Assembly (NCBI RefSeq): GCF_918797505.1
Contig: NC_092793.1
Location: 66,025,660-66,089,659, forward strand
DNA length: 64,000 nt
From: Bemisia tabaci
Taxonomy: Eukaryota; Arthropoda; Insecta; Hemiptera; Aleyrodidae
Direction: 5' to 3'
The position numbers and the translations under genes were made by a program. Shown here piece by piece: positions 12,436 through 24,169 of this stretch. Within the stretch, counting starts at the first letter, position 1. Each line of letters opens with the position of its first letter. The notes under the pieces are model-generated. The model saw only the letters and a program-made list of their open reading frames with translations, had not been told where the DNA came from and made no database searches.

Positions 12436-12446
12436 TTTGTTTGCAG
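12436..12446 (+). other. Splice acceptor of the transporter's last exon
   Basis: The pyrimidine-rich TTTTGTTTGCAG ends at AG 12445-12446. The downstream reading frame requires one base from the previous exon (the codon is 12446-12448 in genomic frame), so the upstream exon must end in phase 1. Confidence 0.7.
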
Positions 12447-13852
12447 CCTCGCTTTCGGCGATGATGACTGGGGCAGCAATGGGATGGCCCTCGCCGGTGC
12501 TGGAGCACTTCTGTGAAGGCGCCCACTGCGAGGTGAGGATGACAGCGGGCGAGGCCTCCTGGGTGCTCTCCCTCATCGAGATCGGGAACCTCTTCTCGCC
12601 GATCCCTTGCGGTTACCTCGTGGACATGTACGGGCGGCAGCCGTGTCTCTTCGCCACCGGGCCGCTCTTCCTCGGCTCCTGGACGCTCATCATCTGCTCC
12701 CGCTCGGTGGGCTACCTCTACCTGGCGCGGCTCGTCCAGGGCCTCGGCATGGGCATCGTCTACACGGTCACCCCCATGTACATCTCGGAGATCGCCGGCG
12801 CCGACGTCCGCGGCCGCCTCAGCATCCTCTTCGTCGGCCTCCTCAACCTGGGCATCCTCCTCGAGTACATCGTCGGCCCCTTCGTCAGCTACCGGACGCT
12901 CGGCTACATCTCCATCTCCGTGCCCATCCTCTTCATCGCCACCTCCATCTGGCTCCCCGAGTCCCCGTATTTCCTCCTCATGAACGACAAGTCCAAGGAG
13001 GCCATCAACGCCTTGATGTGGCTCCGCTCCGACTACTCCAAGGACAGGATCTTCGAGGAGCTGACCCTCATCAAAGACGAGGTCGAGCAGGAGAAAGGCA
13101 CGAAAACGGCCGCCAAGAACACCTTCGGGGACATATTCTCATCGGCGGCCAACCGGAAGGCCTTCTTGATCGTCCAGATCGCGGCCTGCGCCGACGTGCT
13201 CTCCGGAATGACGGCGATTCTGGCCTACGCCTCGGTCATCTTCGCGGCGCCGCACAACACGACGATGGAGGCGGAGGACTACCCGATCATGTTGGGGCTC
13301 ATCATGCTCCTGGCCATCTTCCCTGCCGCCTACTTGGTGGACATGGCCGGTCGGAGGCCGCTCCTCATCTTCTCGTGCCTCTTCTCCGGGCTTTTCGAAC
13401 TCGTGGCTGCCTTCTACTTCTACGCGGCCATGAAGCTGGACTGCGACGTGGCCCGCCTCAAGTGGATTCCACTCTTGGCCATCTGCGCTTTCTCTGTGGC
13501 CTACTCGATGGGTCTGGGCTCGCTGGTGCCCACGCTCATGGGCGAGTGCTTCCCCTCTCAAATCCGCGGTCCTGCCAGTTCCATGACGTCCATCACGCTC
13601 TGCGCCATCTCCTTCCTCGTCATCAAGTTCTTCCAGGTGGTCAACGAGGAGATCGGCCTGTATTTTAACTTCTTCATCTACGGCGTGAGCAGTATCGCGT
13701 GCTCGGCCGTCTTGTGGCTTGTCCTTCCTGAAACGAAAGGCAAGACCCTGAGCGAGATCCAGCAGGACCTGAAAGCCTCTTGCAAGCCCAGTAAACCTAG
13801 TTTGCCGCTGTACGTAAACGCCTCAGTGCCCAAAGGTGTCGAGGCTTCGTAA
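12447..13852 (+). CDS. Facilitated trehalose transporter Tret1-like MFS protein, 3' terminal exon
   Basis: About 468 residues of an MFS sugar porter are encoded, predicted to move sugar across the plasma membrane. Counting 12437 as codon 1, visible family signatures are GYLVDMYGRQP (59-69), RLVQGLGMGIVY (98-109) with PMYISEIAGADVRGRL (113-128), WLPESPYFLL (172-181), YLVDMAGRRPLL (299-310), GECFPSQIRG (369-378) and LPETKGKTLSEIQ (430-442). The hydrophobic pattern fits about 11 of 12 helices. The start of TM1 and the N-terminal tail must lie in an upstream exon, because the frame opens at a splice acceptor with no ATG. The usual TM7 QQxSGxN motif reads ADVLSGMTA here, and the TM10 GPxPW motif reads GSLVPT, so the substrate may not be trehalose. 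The exon is far more GC-rich than its surroundings. Family assignment is confident; substrate is not. Confidence 0.93.
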
Positions 13853-13866
13853 GCTACCCTGGAGGG

Positions 13867-14021
13867 CAGTGGCGACTTCTCAAAGTACTGGATTTATTCC
13901 ATTTAAATCAACTATCAACAACCACATCGAGATTAAACTATCTGCCTCGGTGCAAAGCGATCGCTTTATTTGCATTTTAATATGAAAACCCAGTTTTGTC
14001 AACTTAAAAGAATCGCCACTG
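13867..14021. mobile_element. hAT MITE (CAGTGGCGA ends) directly after the transporter stop codon
   Basis: The ends CAGTGGCGA and TCGCCACTG are flanked by CTGGAGGG (13859-13866) and CTAGAGGG (14022-14029), a 7-of-8 target duplication typical of hAT transposons. The element starts 14 bp after the stop, so it is probably part of the 3' UTR. It contains ATTAAA at 13932-13937, a possible variant poly(A) signal. It is non-coding and resembles the copies at 15431, 28054 and 32214 at its ends. Confidence 0.8.
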
Positions 14022-14251
14022 CTAGAGGGTGCTTTGGTCAACAGAGTCATGATGAAAGTCGGGCCCGCTCTCGAGTATGAAGCTACCCCGACGATATTCC
14101 TTGCTGGAACCCTGTTCGGATCTGGCAAGTGCCCCAAAAGTGGGTTCCCCTGACAACTAACGATGCTTTCCAAGTAACCTTGGACTGCATCACGTATGGT
14201 TAAATTGGATGCGTTCGAGCGGCTCAAAAAGTTCAAAGCACGGCGCAGCTA

Positions 14252-14572
14252 CACGGAGAAAAAAACGTCGTGCATGGGACCCGAAGTTGAGGTCATATAA
14301 ATCTCTGAAGTTTTCTGATCACGCATCCGAAAACTTGAGGTCGAGCTGCCGAAGTTGGGGTCAAACATCGAGGCACTTCGGTATGTACCGGAGTACTTCA
14401 GATGTCTGACACGAACCCATCGGTATATATCGAAGTACTTCAGCATCAGATGTCTGACCCGAGCCCGAGCTTCGGCAGCTCGACCTCAAATTGTTAGATA
14501 CGTGATCCGGAAACTTCAGAGATCCATATGACCTCAATTTCGGGTCCCACGCACGAAGTTTTTTTCTCCGTG
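14252..14572. mobile_element. CACGGAG palindromic MITE, copy 1 (TA duplication)
   Basis: The element is bounded by CACGGAGAAAAAAAC and its inverse and flanked by TA on both sides (14250-14251 and 14573-14574), as for Tc1/mariner insertions. Nested inverted words (GAAGTTGAGGTCATAT, TCGAGCTGCCGAAGTT, GAAGTACTTCAG) make nearly the whole unit self-complementary. Copies are at 54239-54554 and 59630-59934. There is no coding capacity; open frames crossing it on both strands are by-products of the palindrome. Confidence 0.88.
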
Positions 14573-15430
14573 TATGGTCATACTTGACTATAGTGTGGAG
14601 TATTTGTATTGGTAAATATACATTGCCATGGCGCAATTGTATAACTAATTTTATGTATAACCTATGTATTGTTTCCGATAAAAAGAGGAAATTGGAGTTC
14701 CTAGAACGAAAAAAACTGCAAACGCGTGGCAGCATGGAATATTATTACAGTGTCCTTGTTTGCAAGGCATCGTTGTTGCAATAATCAAGCTCTCTTTCAG
14801 AATGTAGAGAATATTAGAGTAATTAAATATAAGTTGCGAGTAAAATCGCTGAATCTAGTCAAAAAGATTCGTATGACTGAGTCTCGCAAATGTTATCAGT
14901 AAGCTTATTCTGTTTTAACCTCCTTTTGAAGCATTGTCGTGAGTTGGAACTAGGAGTTCTATTTATATAAAAATTCCACTTAAGAAGGAGGAGAAGAGAA
15001 AACTATTCTTTTCTTGAAAAATTTTCTTTTGCTTTTCATTTTTGAGTGAAATTTATGAAATGTCCATTTTTTTAAAACTATTTGTCTCCATTATAACAAA
15101 ATATGCCGAGCTCTCCTGTAATGTAATTTTCTTCCTATTAATTTATGTACGTAACTGAATTGCTATGTGAATCGGCAATGCGAATCACTTACGTATATCC
15201 GAACAATTTTGAAACCGAATGCTTTAATATCAGTTCGTCTAACAGCAGTATCGGCGTATTGACTTATTCACAAAAAATTCAGGTATCAGACAAAAAAGTG
15301 ATTATCGTACGTAATGACCGCTTAAAACTAATCCTAGCATCTTATGACGTCCATGTTCAGCAAAAAATATGTTTAAAACGTCATTGAAAGCATGCTCGTA
15401 CACATGCAACCTGTGATTTCATATTAGGAG
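14573..15430. other. AT-rich spacer, no gene seen
   Basis: No recognisable protein, RNA gene or bounded repeat. The open frame at 15145-15387 has no similarity. Confidence 0.5.
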
Positions 15431-15597
15431 CAGTAGTGGCGAGGCGTGATAATCGACTATTTATATCTCCCCCATTTAAAGCTATGGGAATGAATCTATT
15501 ATAACTGTGTTCGTTGCGAACACCCTTTCTATCGATCCTTTTCCATAGGTTTAAATGGCAGATCAATCGATATATCGCAAAGCACGCCTCGCCTCTG
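15431..15597. mobile_element. hAT MITE (CAGTGGCGTGGCGTG family), copy 2
   Basis: The left end CAGTAGTGGCGAGGCGTG and right end CACGCCTCGCCTCTG are inverted. Internal words CCATAGGTTTAAATGGCA and CAATCGATATATCGCAAAG are nearly the same as in the copy at 32214-32377. Flanks ATTAGGAG and ATCATGAG agree at 6 of 8 bases, consistent with an old 8-bp duplication. Confidence 0.8.
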
Positions 15598-17723
15598 ATC
15601 ATGAGGACGATTATCCGAGAGTTTTCTCCTCAGAAATTTCCAGTGTGGAACCGGTCAAAAGCACCGCAAGAATCTCACTATCCTTATCAGCAATACTTGT
15701 CCCGTTCAACACGACCCCAAGGTGTAAAAGTCTAATAGTGAATGTGATATCGATCATAGTTTACAGTTGTCTTATCATTTTTGAAACAAATGCAAGGGTG
15801 TCTTGTATAGGACCTAATTTTTTGCACAAGTAAAGTATCATATTTCTCGCAAGTGATCGGATAATAAATGCCGTCTTATCTAACGATCAATCGTTAGGGG
15901 AATTCTTTCTAGCTTTCGGGTAAGGCTCTCTAATCGATGGCTAATAATTATCGCTGAATTCAATTAATTTTTTACTGATGATAAGTTCTGAAAAGCGTTT
16001 TTTCTCCACACCCGAGACTAATTTATTTCGAGGTAAGTTTAGAATTTAGAGTTTTGACACATAAATTGGACGAAAGATGAGTTAGTCCGTCTTTCCAGCT
16101 TAGTTAGTTGTGCGTGATGACTTTGCAAACCCACGGCCGTAGTTCCTCTTTTCTCATGCGCGTCAGTTTGAATGATGTTTGTGAATGGGGAATGAATTTA
16201 AAAGACAATGTATGGAAAATGTCGCATCATCAACATTTTAAAGATTTTTGTTGTCGTAGTCGATAATTTTTTACTTTATTTCGCTGCAGGTACTGAAATT
16301 GTTACTCATAGCAGCAGAAACAGTTTTCATAGATTCTCTTCCGATTCATATCCTTTAATTTTCTAGACGTGTAAATTTGATTATTTTTATCAATTTTAAG
16401 TAATATTTATTCTTTACTTCTAAATTGTTTCTCTTATTTCGTATTACTTTCATTTTTTTTCAATTAGTTATTTTTAACACACCCTCTCGTGCTCTATTGT
16501 CCTAATTGATTACCAAGCTTTCAATCCTTGAATTTCTAAAAAATTTGCGACATTGCTCATGAGTTTTATGATCTCAAGCACAATTTATTGAAATAAAAAT
16601 TTTCAAACTCTTCATATTTCAAACTAAGTGAAGTGGTGACGCACGACTATTTCAAAGCTTATTCACCCATTTTTGTCCGGTAACCGCTTCAGATCATCTA
16701 CTCTGTTTAGTTCCTGTCAAGACTATCGTAAGATAAGCCATTGAAGATGCGTTTCTTAGGATTCAGTCGTGTAGATTCAACGTCCTAAGTCATGACGCAA
16801 AGGCACTTGAGACAATTTCAACGAAAATTAGGTTAACGCACGTGGTGAATGTATCTTTTCGACACTGAACTAAAGAAAACATTTTGTCAATAATTTCAAC
16901 TTCAAGACAAAGTTAATCCTTGTGAAAATTGTTATTTTTGTAAAAAAAAAAGTTAGTTTGTAAGTACATTTGTTTACTTTAAATAAATTTTCGTATGTAA
17001 CTAATGTATATTTACTGGATATTCCTCCTTAAGAGATTAATAATTTTTGGAGCACTAGGAATTTTTCTGAGCGCGCGTACTCAGAGATGAACGAGGGAAA
17101 AAAAATAATAAACCTTCAATTTGCAAATGTTTTGATTCACTGTTCATCACTGTTCTGGGACCTTTAGTGCGTGAAGACAACGAAAAGAAGGCTGCAAGTA
17201 CCAGAAAGCTCCCTTCTAATTCAGGGTCACGCACAGAGTCTCGTTATGGGAACACTGCACAAAATTATATTAAGTTATTAAGCAGGGACAGTGATTTATT
17301 AGGCAGGGTAAGTTATTTGCTGAGATTCATGAACGCTAGTTTAAAAATAAACGCTCAAGGTACCAGCGACTCTAAAACGGAGGCCTCTTTTTTCCAGCAG
17401 CAGTGCAGTGTATTTTGATTTGTTTTCAAAATTTATTTATGGGGTCGTTAAAGCACGCCGTCAGAGATTTTCAAGCAGGAGCAACATTTGCAAAAAATTG
17501 AACTCTCATCATACTCTGGTTTTAGGTTCTTAAATTTTCTTCTCTCCCTCTATCTCTCGCCCTAAATCCCTATTCGTCTTTATTCCCCTTGTCTCTTCTT
17601 CTCTTTCTTTCTTTCTCATTCTTCCCTTTCCTTAAAGTGTATCTTCATAGGGAAATATTATCTCTTTTTATAGTTTACACGAGATTAGTTGACCCGCTAC
17701 TCGTGTGCAACAGGAGTCCCGCT
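15598..17723. other. Non-coding DNA, no gene seen
   Basis: AT-rich, with only short open frames lacking similarity. A pyrimidine-rich block lies at 17528-17635. Confidence 0.5.
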
Positions 17724-17977
17724 CTGTCACGCTAAGGAAAAACTCCGTATGAACATTCGCTTGTTGCCAAAACTCTCCTGATTAAAAGGGTATTTTGGAG
17801 CGAAGTTATTCATATTTTTCCTTTAAATTTGCTCATATTTTATATCGAATTGCGAACATAAGTTTCTGAAAAATTGGAAGAAAAATATGTCTTAACTTTC
17901 CCTGTAAATTCCCGTTTTATCAAAAGAAATTTGGCAACGCCTGAAGGTTTATTCGGCGTTTTTCATTAGCACATCAG
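17724..17977. mobile_element. MITE, GCTAAGGAAAAACGCC family
   Basis: The ends CTGTCACGCTAAGGAAAAAC and GTTTTTCATTAGCACATCAG are inverted. The right subterminal word TTTGGCAACGCCTGAAGGTT is shared exactly with the 7.0 and 40.4 kb copies. Flanks CGCT and TACT do not match. It is non-coding. Confidence 0.75.
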
Positions 17978-20123
17978 TACTGCTTTTACTCTCGAATTGA
18001 AACTTAATGCAAGAATAATCGCGAATCCTGCATCTAATTCTAAAAATCGACCAATTTTTTCCAACGCCCTTAGCGTCAGTTAGGGCGCACCGTGAGGGGC
18101 CTCTCATAGGCCACTGGACTGGTATGATAGCCAGGGATGTCTCTGTCTCGTGGGCAAGGGAGCCTTAGGTCAAAAAGGTCCAAATAAATACCGCATTAAA
18201 TGAGCTTTTACTGGCAAAAAATTAGAGAAAACTAACCCTTAAGTATACCAATAAAATTAATAGTCATAAAAAATATACCTATAGTTTTAATAGAAAGGAA
18301 AAAAGTAGAAAATTGACTAGCATTTCACAAAATAAGGACTATTATACAACGTCAAAAATTTCAATGGATATATTTTAATGACTTCTTTCCCCTCTGGCAA
18401 CGCTCTTGCCTCCCACCTACCCGGCTGTCATTTTCACACTTTTATCGGCGCGGTGCGATACGGTCTTTCCAACTCTTTGCGGCTTTAACAAAATGTCCAT
18501 TTCGATCAAAAGCTTAGTTTACTTCGCAATCGCTGTGACTGAACGTCAGAGTTAAAAACTTTGGCCCTATTATGTATTTAGGTTTAGTGTTCTCGTGAAG
18601 TGCGAAAAAAGCACCGCAACCCCCAAACAAGGAACAGCAAGTCTTGCAGCGATGGTTGTTTCAGGGTGAAAGTTGGAGGAGAGGGAGGTTCTGACCGTAT
18701 TAGGGGTCGCAAGGAGTTTGTTCAAGATATCTGGTATCTCGCACCCTCCATCGGTCTAATGTGCAAACACTGTCCGGTGTCATGTTGTTAATCCCGGCAG
18801 TCCCTTGCGTACGCCACGCCGCGCCGCCTCTTGAACGTACAACGAATGGAGCCCCCCTTCCCCCCTCGTCCTCCTCACCACTCATCAGCCCCCCCCCCCC
18901 CCCCCACATTTAAGAACCGCCTAGCCTCAATACTGGCCGTATGTTCATGCGCGATTTTTACTTATCGCGCGACAGAGTTGGCTTGACAATGTCGGCGCAC
19001 GCACACCCAAACGCAAACAAGGAACACTTCAGGACTTATTATTTGTTGCTGGTGGGCAACGAAGGGATTTTATGTAAAAGCGTTGCCGTATTTTATTTTT
19101 TATAAAATATTGAAAAATCAAAATTTTCAAAGATATGGTCCTGAAATGGACCGCGTTTAACAGAAAGGAACCAAGCCACATCAGCTATTGCCAAAGTGAA
19201 TTGGGCAATTTAATTTTTTACCTTTAAAAACGATGGTAAAACAATGTTTTTTAACAAAAAAAAAAAAAAAAAAACTGACTCTAAGTTAAATCCGCACGGA
19301 TTCAACTCCAAAAAACCAAATTTTGTGGACACGAAACGACGCTTTAAGTCAAAATAATATCTCAAGAAAAATTGTTTCAGTGATTGTTATAATAATAAAT
19401 TAAATTTTCGCAATGCAAAAACTGGTCGGATCTTTATTCTGTTATTCCACAAATAGCAGAATTGATTCTGCTCTTTTGTTAAATTTGGGTTTTCCAAGAC
19501 TAGAAGCATATTTTAAGGATCTAGAAACTCATCCAGGAATAGTCCGTTCAGTGGGCCGAATAATCTGGATCAAACAGTGCTAATTCTCTTTTTCTCCGTT
19601 GCCTTGCCGCTCGCTCAATGCTCATCGCTCTATCTTCGCTGACTTCAAAGTTTTAATGCATGTACACACAATTGTACACCCCTTAAAATTTCGTTTTTTT
19701 GCCTAATTGATAAAAAATGAGTGTTATTCCGTCTCACAGTATTGTCATCCGGCCAGACTGGAGTCTCGCATACATAGCATGTATCCTTCAATTAGCACTC
19801 CTCACAACACATACTACTACCATGCGCGCGTATTGCCTACCATTCAGGAGTGTTAACATGCAGTCGAAATGCATTGATTTCTGTGCTAGACACCGGCCTA
19901 TGCAACCGTAGAATTCTTTTATACTTTCTTGATCAAAATTGTGTCTCCAATTGTGCCTCATCGATACAATCGTATCGCTCAATCATGCAGCACTGCAGTA
20001 CCAGAAACATTATTACTTAAAGTTCGGCCATTTTTACAAACAGGTCACTATTATAATTCTTCTTAACAAATCTATGCTTATTGATTAAAAGTCGAAAAAA
20101 ACAAAAAACAAAACACGATCGCA
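17978..20123. other. Non-coding DNA with C17 and A19 runs
   Basis: A C17 run spans 18889-18905 and an A run lies at about 19256-19274. A modestly GC-rich patch at 18780-18860 has no recognisable coding content. Confidence 0.5.
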
Positions 20124-20349
20124 CACTGGAAAAAAACCACATTGGATCTAGAGTCCAGACTCTTGAAAACATTGACAATAAAAAATACTCTTGATTCAAT
20201 CAGATTTTTGCTTAAATCAAAAGGAAATCCGCTCAAATTAAGAGGCTTGGCTCTTGATTTAAGCAAAAATCCGATTGAATCAAGAGTATTTTTTCTCGTC
20301 GATGTTTTTAAGAGTCTGGACTCTAGATCCAATGTATTTTTTTTCCAGT
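20124..20349. mobile_element. CACTGG foldback MITE, reference copy with GCA duplication
   Basis: Two arms of about 97 bp surround a loop of about 33 bp (GGAAATCCGCTCAAATTAAG and following). Reading inward from either side gives CACTGGAAAAAAA, GGATCTAGAGTCCAGACTCT, GACAA(T/G)AAAAAATACTC and TTGATTCAATC. GCA lies on both sides (20121-20123 and 20350-20352). If the ends are taken as fully symmetric CACTGG...CCAGTG, the duplication is 2 bp (CA). CACTG ends with a 3-bp duplication would suit the CACTA/CMC superfamily. There is no transposase. Confidence 0.9.
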
Positions 20350-21052
20350 GCACGTAAACGCGAGAAGTAAAAAAAAAAATAGAAACAGTTCAAAGAGGAG
20401 GAAAAATTATGTGCTCTCTGATGATGACGAAATAGGCGTAAGTGCAAATAAACTCTAAGTGGCCCCGCATAGTTCAAAGAGTTCGAGTGTTGAATTAATT
20501 TTTCCCGCTTGAATTAATTCTCTCTGTTCCTCTTCTTTCCCGCTCGGTATTTGCAGGCTGCCGACAATGTAAATTAAAAACCTTTTTTCTTCCGGTTTTA
20601 ATATATTATTTCCTCTCTTTTTCGCTTGTCTTCGTATTGGCTGCTCGGATAAATCAACTCTTGGGTTTTTCATTATCAGATGCTCCCAAGAGAGCAAAGG
20701 GATTTCTCTATAAGCCCTCTCCGAGGACGGTGGTCACTACTCTGTCTATTTACACGAGGAATGAAGTTTTGGAGTCTCTCGTTGACCATTGACTTTTTTA
20801 AATAACAGATTTTTTTTGTCTTCTTTCCTTTCCCGTACTGGCAACACAGAATACAGTCAGATGATCACTGGACTTATTTTTTTAACCTCAGGACTATTAC
20901 ATTCGATTTTGTCGGATTTTAAATATAGTATTATTGCCCCTGATGACATTATATTGTTTACATAAGATATTTCACGTTTTTAAGTCCTAACGTTGCACAA
21001 ATGCACGTGCACGCTTTACTGCGAAAAATTACTATCGTTTGCCAACAATTTG
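20350..21052. other. Spacer, no gene seen
   Basis: Polypyrimidine-rich around 20500-20620; nothing else recognised. Confidence 0.45.
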
Positions 21053-21270
21053 TCGGCCTCCTATGTTGTAGTGGTTGTACTGCTAGCTCTATAATCGGGA
21101 GGTCCCGGGTTTGATTCCCGGCCAGGCGACTCGAGTTTGATGGTCTCAGGCAATGGTTCCCTGGAACTGGTTCTTAGGGGCGGAGGGGGGATGGGGTTAA
21201 AAGCGCAGGATTAGCCATTGTGGGCTACTTGATGTAGTAGGAAAAAAAAAAAGAAGAGGAAGAAAAAAAA
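21053..21270 (+). mobile_element. tRNA-derived SINE (tRNA-Gly-like head)
   Basis: The first 78 bp resemble a tRNA. An A-box-like TTGTAGTGGTTGTACTG and a B box GGTTTGATTCC (21108-21118) are visible, with a good T stem CCGGG/CCCGG. Acceptor-like ends GTCGGCC and AGGCGAC are present. The GGGAGGTCCCGGG...CCCGGCC context is closest to tRNA-Gly. A tRNA-unrelated body of about 110 bp follows, then an A-rich tail (21238-21270). A long body plus tail favours a SINE over a functional tRNA gene. Confidence 0.7.
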
Positions 21271-21738
21271 TCCAAATGCACCAAGCGACAGAATCATGCA
21301 ACTTTACGTCACCCGCACCGATACTTTAAAGGTAACGGTGATATTTCTCTCAGATTTTTAAACAAAATAAATACGTATCAGTAAAATTCGTGTCTGGAGT
21401 TTGTTTAGAAGTAAGCCTTCTTTTCATCATTTTTCAAAGCGACAGGACGTACAAGTTTTGTACTGCTGCGCTGAGATGTTGCAGTTCGGAGTCCCTCGGG
21501 AATGATCAATTTGATATAGACCGACTGGAACTTTTCTTCTGCAAAATCTTGCCGTATTTTTACTTTTTTCTTTATAAAAATCATTAGCCAGTGTGTTTTA
21601 CCGGTTTCCTACAAATTATGCAAACCATTGAACAATCGGAGAAGCTTTCAAAACTCATGCCTTTTCTATACGAATAACAACTCAACCTTTATACATCAGT
21701 TGCATTTCAGTCGGCAGAATAATAATTCGTCGTTTTTG

Positions 21739-21973
21739 TCACGAAAAAAAACGCAACTATATCTCAGTGTTGCAACAGTGTTGCCGCGCAAATTGCATTT
21801 TTACGAGGAACATTTGGAAAATTTCTGATTTAAAATTAAACTAATTTTTCTTCTCATCTCACGCGAAAATCAAACAAATTTTCGACGAAAATTAATACAG
21901 GTTTAGTACTCATAAAATATTTAATTTTTTCGGTCAATTTTGCAACCCTGGAATGAAGTTACGTTCTTTCGTG
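21739..21973. mobile_element. Foldback repeat, GAAAGAACGTAACT family
   Basis: The left end TCACGAAAAAAAACGCAACT and right end AAGTTACGTTCTTTCGTG are imperfect inverted repeats. The right end matches the 37014-37291 copy. The interior is AT-rich and non-coding. Confidence 0.5.
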
Positions 21974-22617
21974 CGGAAAACGACGAACTGTAGCGGTGTA
22001 ACATGACACTATCTTTCGGAGGATACTCCTCGACCCATAAATGAGCCCTAAGGTAAGCTTTGTTCGATGACGTCATAGTATCGAACGCAGGTCTACAATC
22101 GCAGCAGGGAATGAAAGGCACGAAAATAGTGGATGGCACAAGATAATAGTAAATATTTACACGCACCCCGACCCCGAATCTCAGATTAATTGGATAATAG
22201 AAACCGAAAACCAGGGGATGGAGGAGAGCGAATAAGGACTGCCTCGTCTGAAGGGAAAGCCCTAAGCGTATCACAGCGTGGTACCTGACAAGCATCATCT
22301 CCTACGCAATTCCAAGCTCATCCGCAACGACCATTTGGGCGGTTAAGTAAGGTTGCCATGAAAGAATACGTCCAAGCAGGGGAGGAGAAGAGTCCCCAAA
22401 TGTCTAGGAAGCTTGGGCCCGAGCGAGACAGATTTGGACAGGTTTCAATAACCTCTGTGATTGTTGTCAAATCGAATGTCTGGCATCATGTCCTCTCCCT
22501 CGTGGCCGCTTTGAATCTAATAACTCTTCATTCTTGGTCCCAAATCTTTAATTTTTTGTTAACTCACCTCAAGGGTATATTTAATTAATATCAATCAACT
22601 AAGCAGGTTGAAGTTTG

Positions 22618-22658
<41 letters not shown>

Positions 22659-24169
22659 TCAGCACAATATGCACCACTTTATTTTACATAAATTTCAAGC
22701 ATTCTTAAGTCCTTTACTTGCGATAAGGATAGCTCAAATCCTGATGGCATCCTGCGAAATTTTAAACCCGTGTGAAGAGGAAATGAGCAAAAAAAGAGTT
22801 GCGAGAGAAATTTATTTTTTCTAGAGTTTGACTAAATGAAACCTAAAATTCTATCCTGCGTTCAAAATCTGAAAGGAATGTCGATACTTTTTATTTAATG
22901 TGTCCATCTGAATGACCCTCATTTATCGGGAAAAATTAGTTCAAGATGGTCCCTTATTTATTTTATTTGTTCCCATCATCTCTGTAAACTAATATTTAAA
23001 AAAACTATATTCTTTTCAAATATACTTTTTCACAGCTTCATATTTTAGTGTATTTTTCAAATGTTCAGTGGTAAAAACACGCCATGGTTGGTCCACATAG
23101 TCTATCGGGTGTCATGGTGCCCACGGGTAGAAATCGAAAGCCATGGCAAGGTATTTCATAATTTAAATGATTTGAACAATATGGAAATGAGCCAAAAAAT
23201 TAACTGCTGGAAAAATTCAGGGTACAAAATAAATTTGATGTGGACAGTTAGAAATATGATGCGCTTAACGTCATGCTGCACGGAAATGCTGTCTCGGTCT
23301 CGCAATAACAGCGAATCGACGACACATTTTTATTTATTTTTCTCCGATTGATAATGAAATTGTAACATTTCAAAACGTTCGGGTTTTTTATTTATCGTTT
23401 GTTTTTTTTACAGCCTTTCCCCGAATTCAGTTATTATTTTCCTTGCCCGGAATGACGCTCATCGCCCAACATATATGCATTGGGTCTGAGACCAAAAATT
23501 AAAAACCGTCAACAAGGCACCACTGCTGGACACCCTCCCTCAAAAACCTTGTCTCAAAAAACCTCTAAGCCGTTATCGAACTTCCTAAATTCATTTGCTC
23601 CTCCGCTTTCTTTTCATTATGAAGGAAATCCGAGGGCATCAATTTTCTGATCCGAATAGCTTCGTTTTTTCCTGCTTTAACGAGACCCGGCTCTCGAGAT
23701 CTGAGAACCAAACCACGTATCTGCGAGCAGTATTAATCGGAGTTGCGACGTTCTTGCTGAGCAGGGTGGAAGGAACCCTTGTCCTCTCCACGTCTGACAG
23801 ATTTGAGGGGAATCTATAATTTTATGAGGAAAAGAAGGGTTTCTATGGAGTCTTTATCGCGGCGCGGCGCGGCGCGGCGGTGAAGTCCTCGCTCGGAGTC
23901 CTCTTTTCATCTGACAAAAGGCTCCTTGATAAAGTGCTTGGATACTTCTCATCGAGTTGGACTCGGAGGTATCATTTTGATGTCGGAACGCAGACGTTTC
24001 TTTTCTGAGATGATCGGAATATTTCAATTTTCCTCATACTGAGGGATTGATGGGACGAAATTCAAAACATCCTAAGAGCAATGATGCGTCTCTGAAAATG
24101 ATATGCTTTGTGCTCCTCACCGTTAAAAATGTATAATTGTCTCCATCCTATGGACTCTACTATACTTTT
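21974..24169. other. Non-coding DNA with T38 and a GGCGC short repeat
   Basis: It contains a T38 homopolymer (22620-22657) and four to five units of GGCGC at 23859-23881. A fragment AACCAAACCACGTATCTGCG (23706) belongs to the ATATCGACGG repeat family. No gene was recognised. Confidence 0.5.
22620..22657. repeat. T38 homopolymer
   Basis: A pure run of 38 T. It could be the poly(A) tail of a minus-strand retro-insertion, but the sequence beyond it carries no recognisable retrotransposon. Confidence 0.95.

Noticed and set aside
12607..13668. 353-codon plus-strand frame and 140-codon minus-strand frame inside the transporter exon
   Set aside because: Shadow frames produced by the high GC content of the real exon; His/Arg/Pro-rich nonsense with no family signature.
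21053..21130. Functional tRNA-Gly gene
   Set aside because: The anticodon arm is poor and the sequence continues into a body with an A-rich tail, so a SINE head is more likely.
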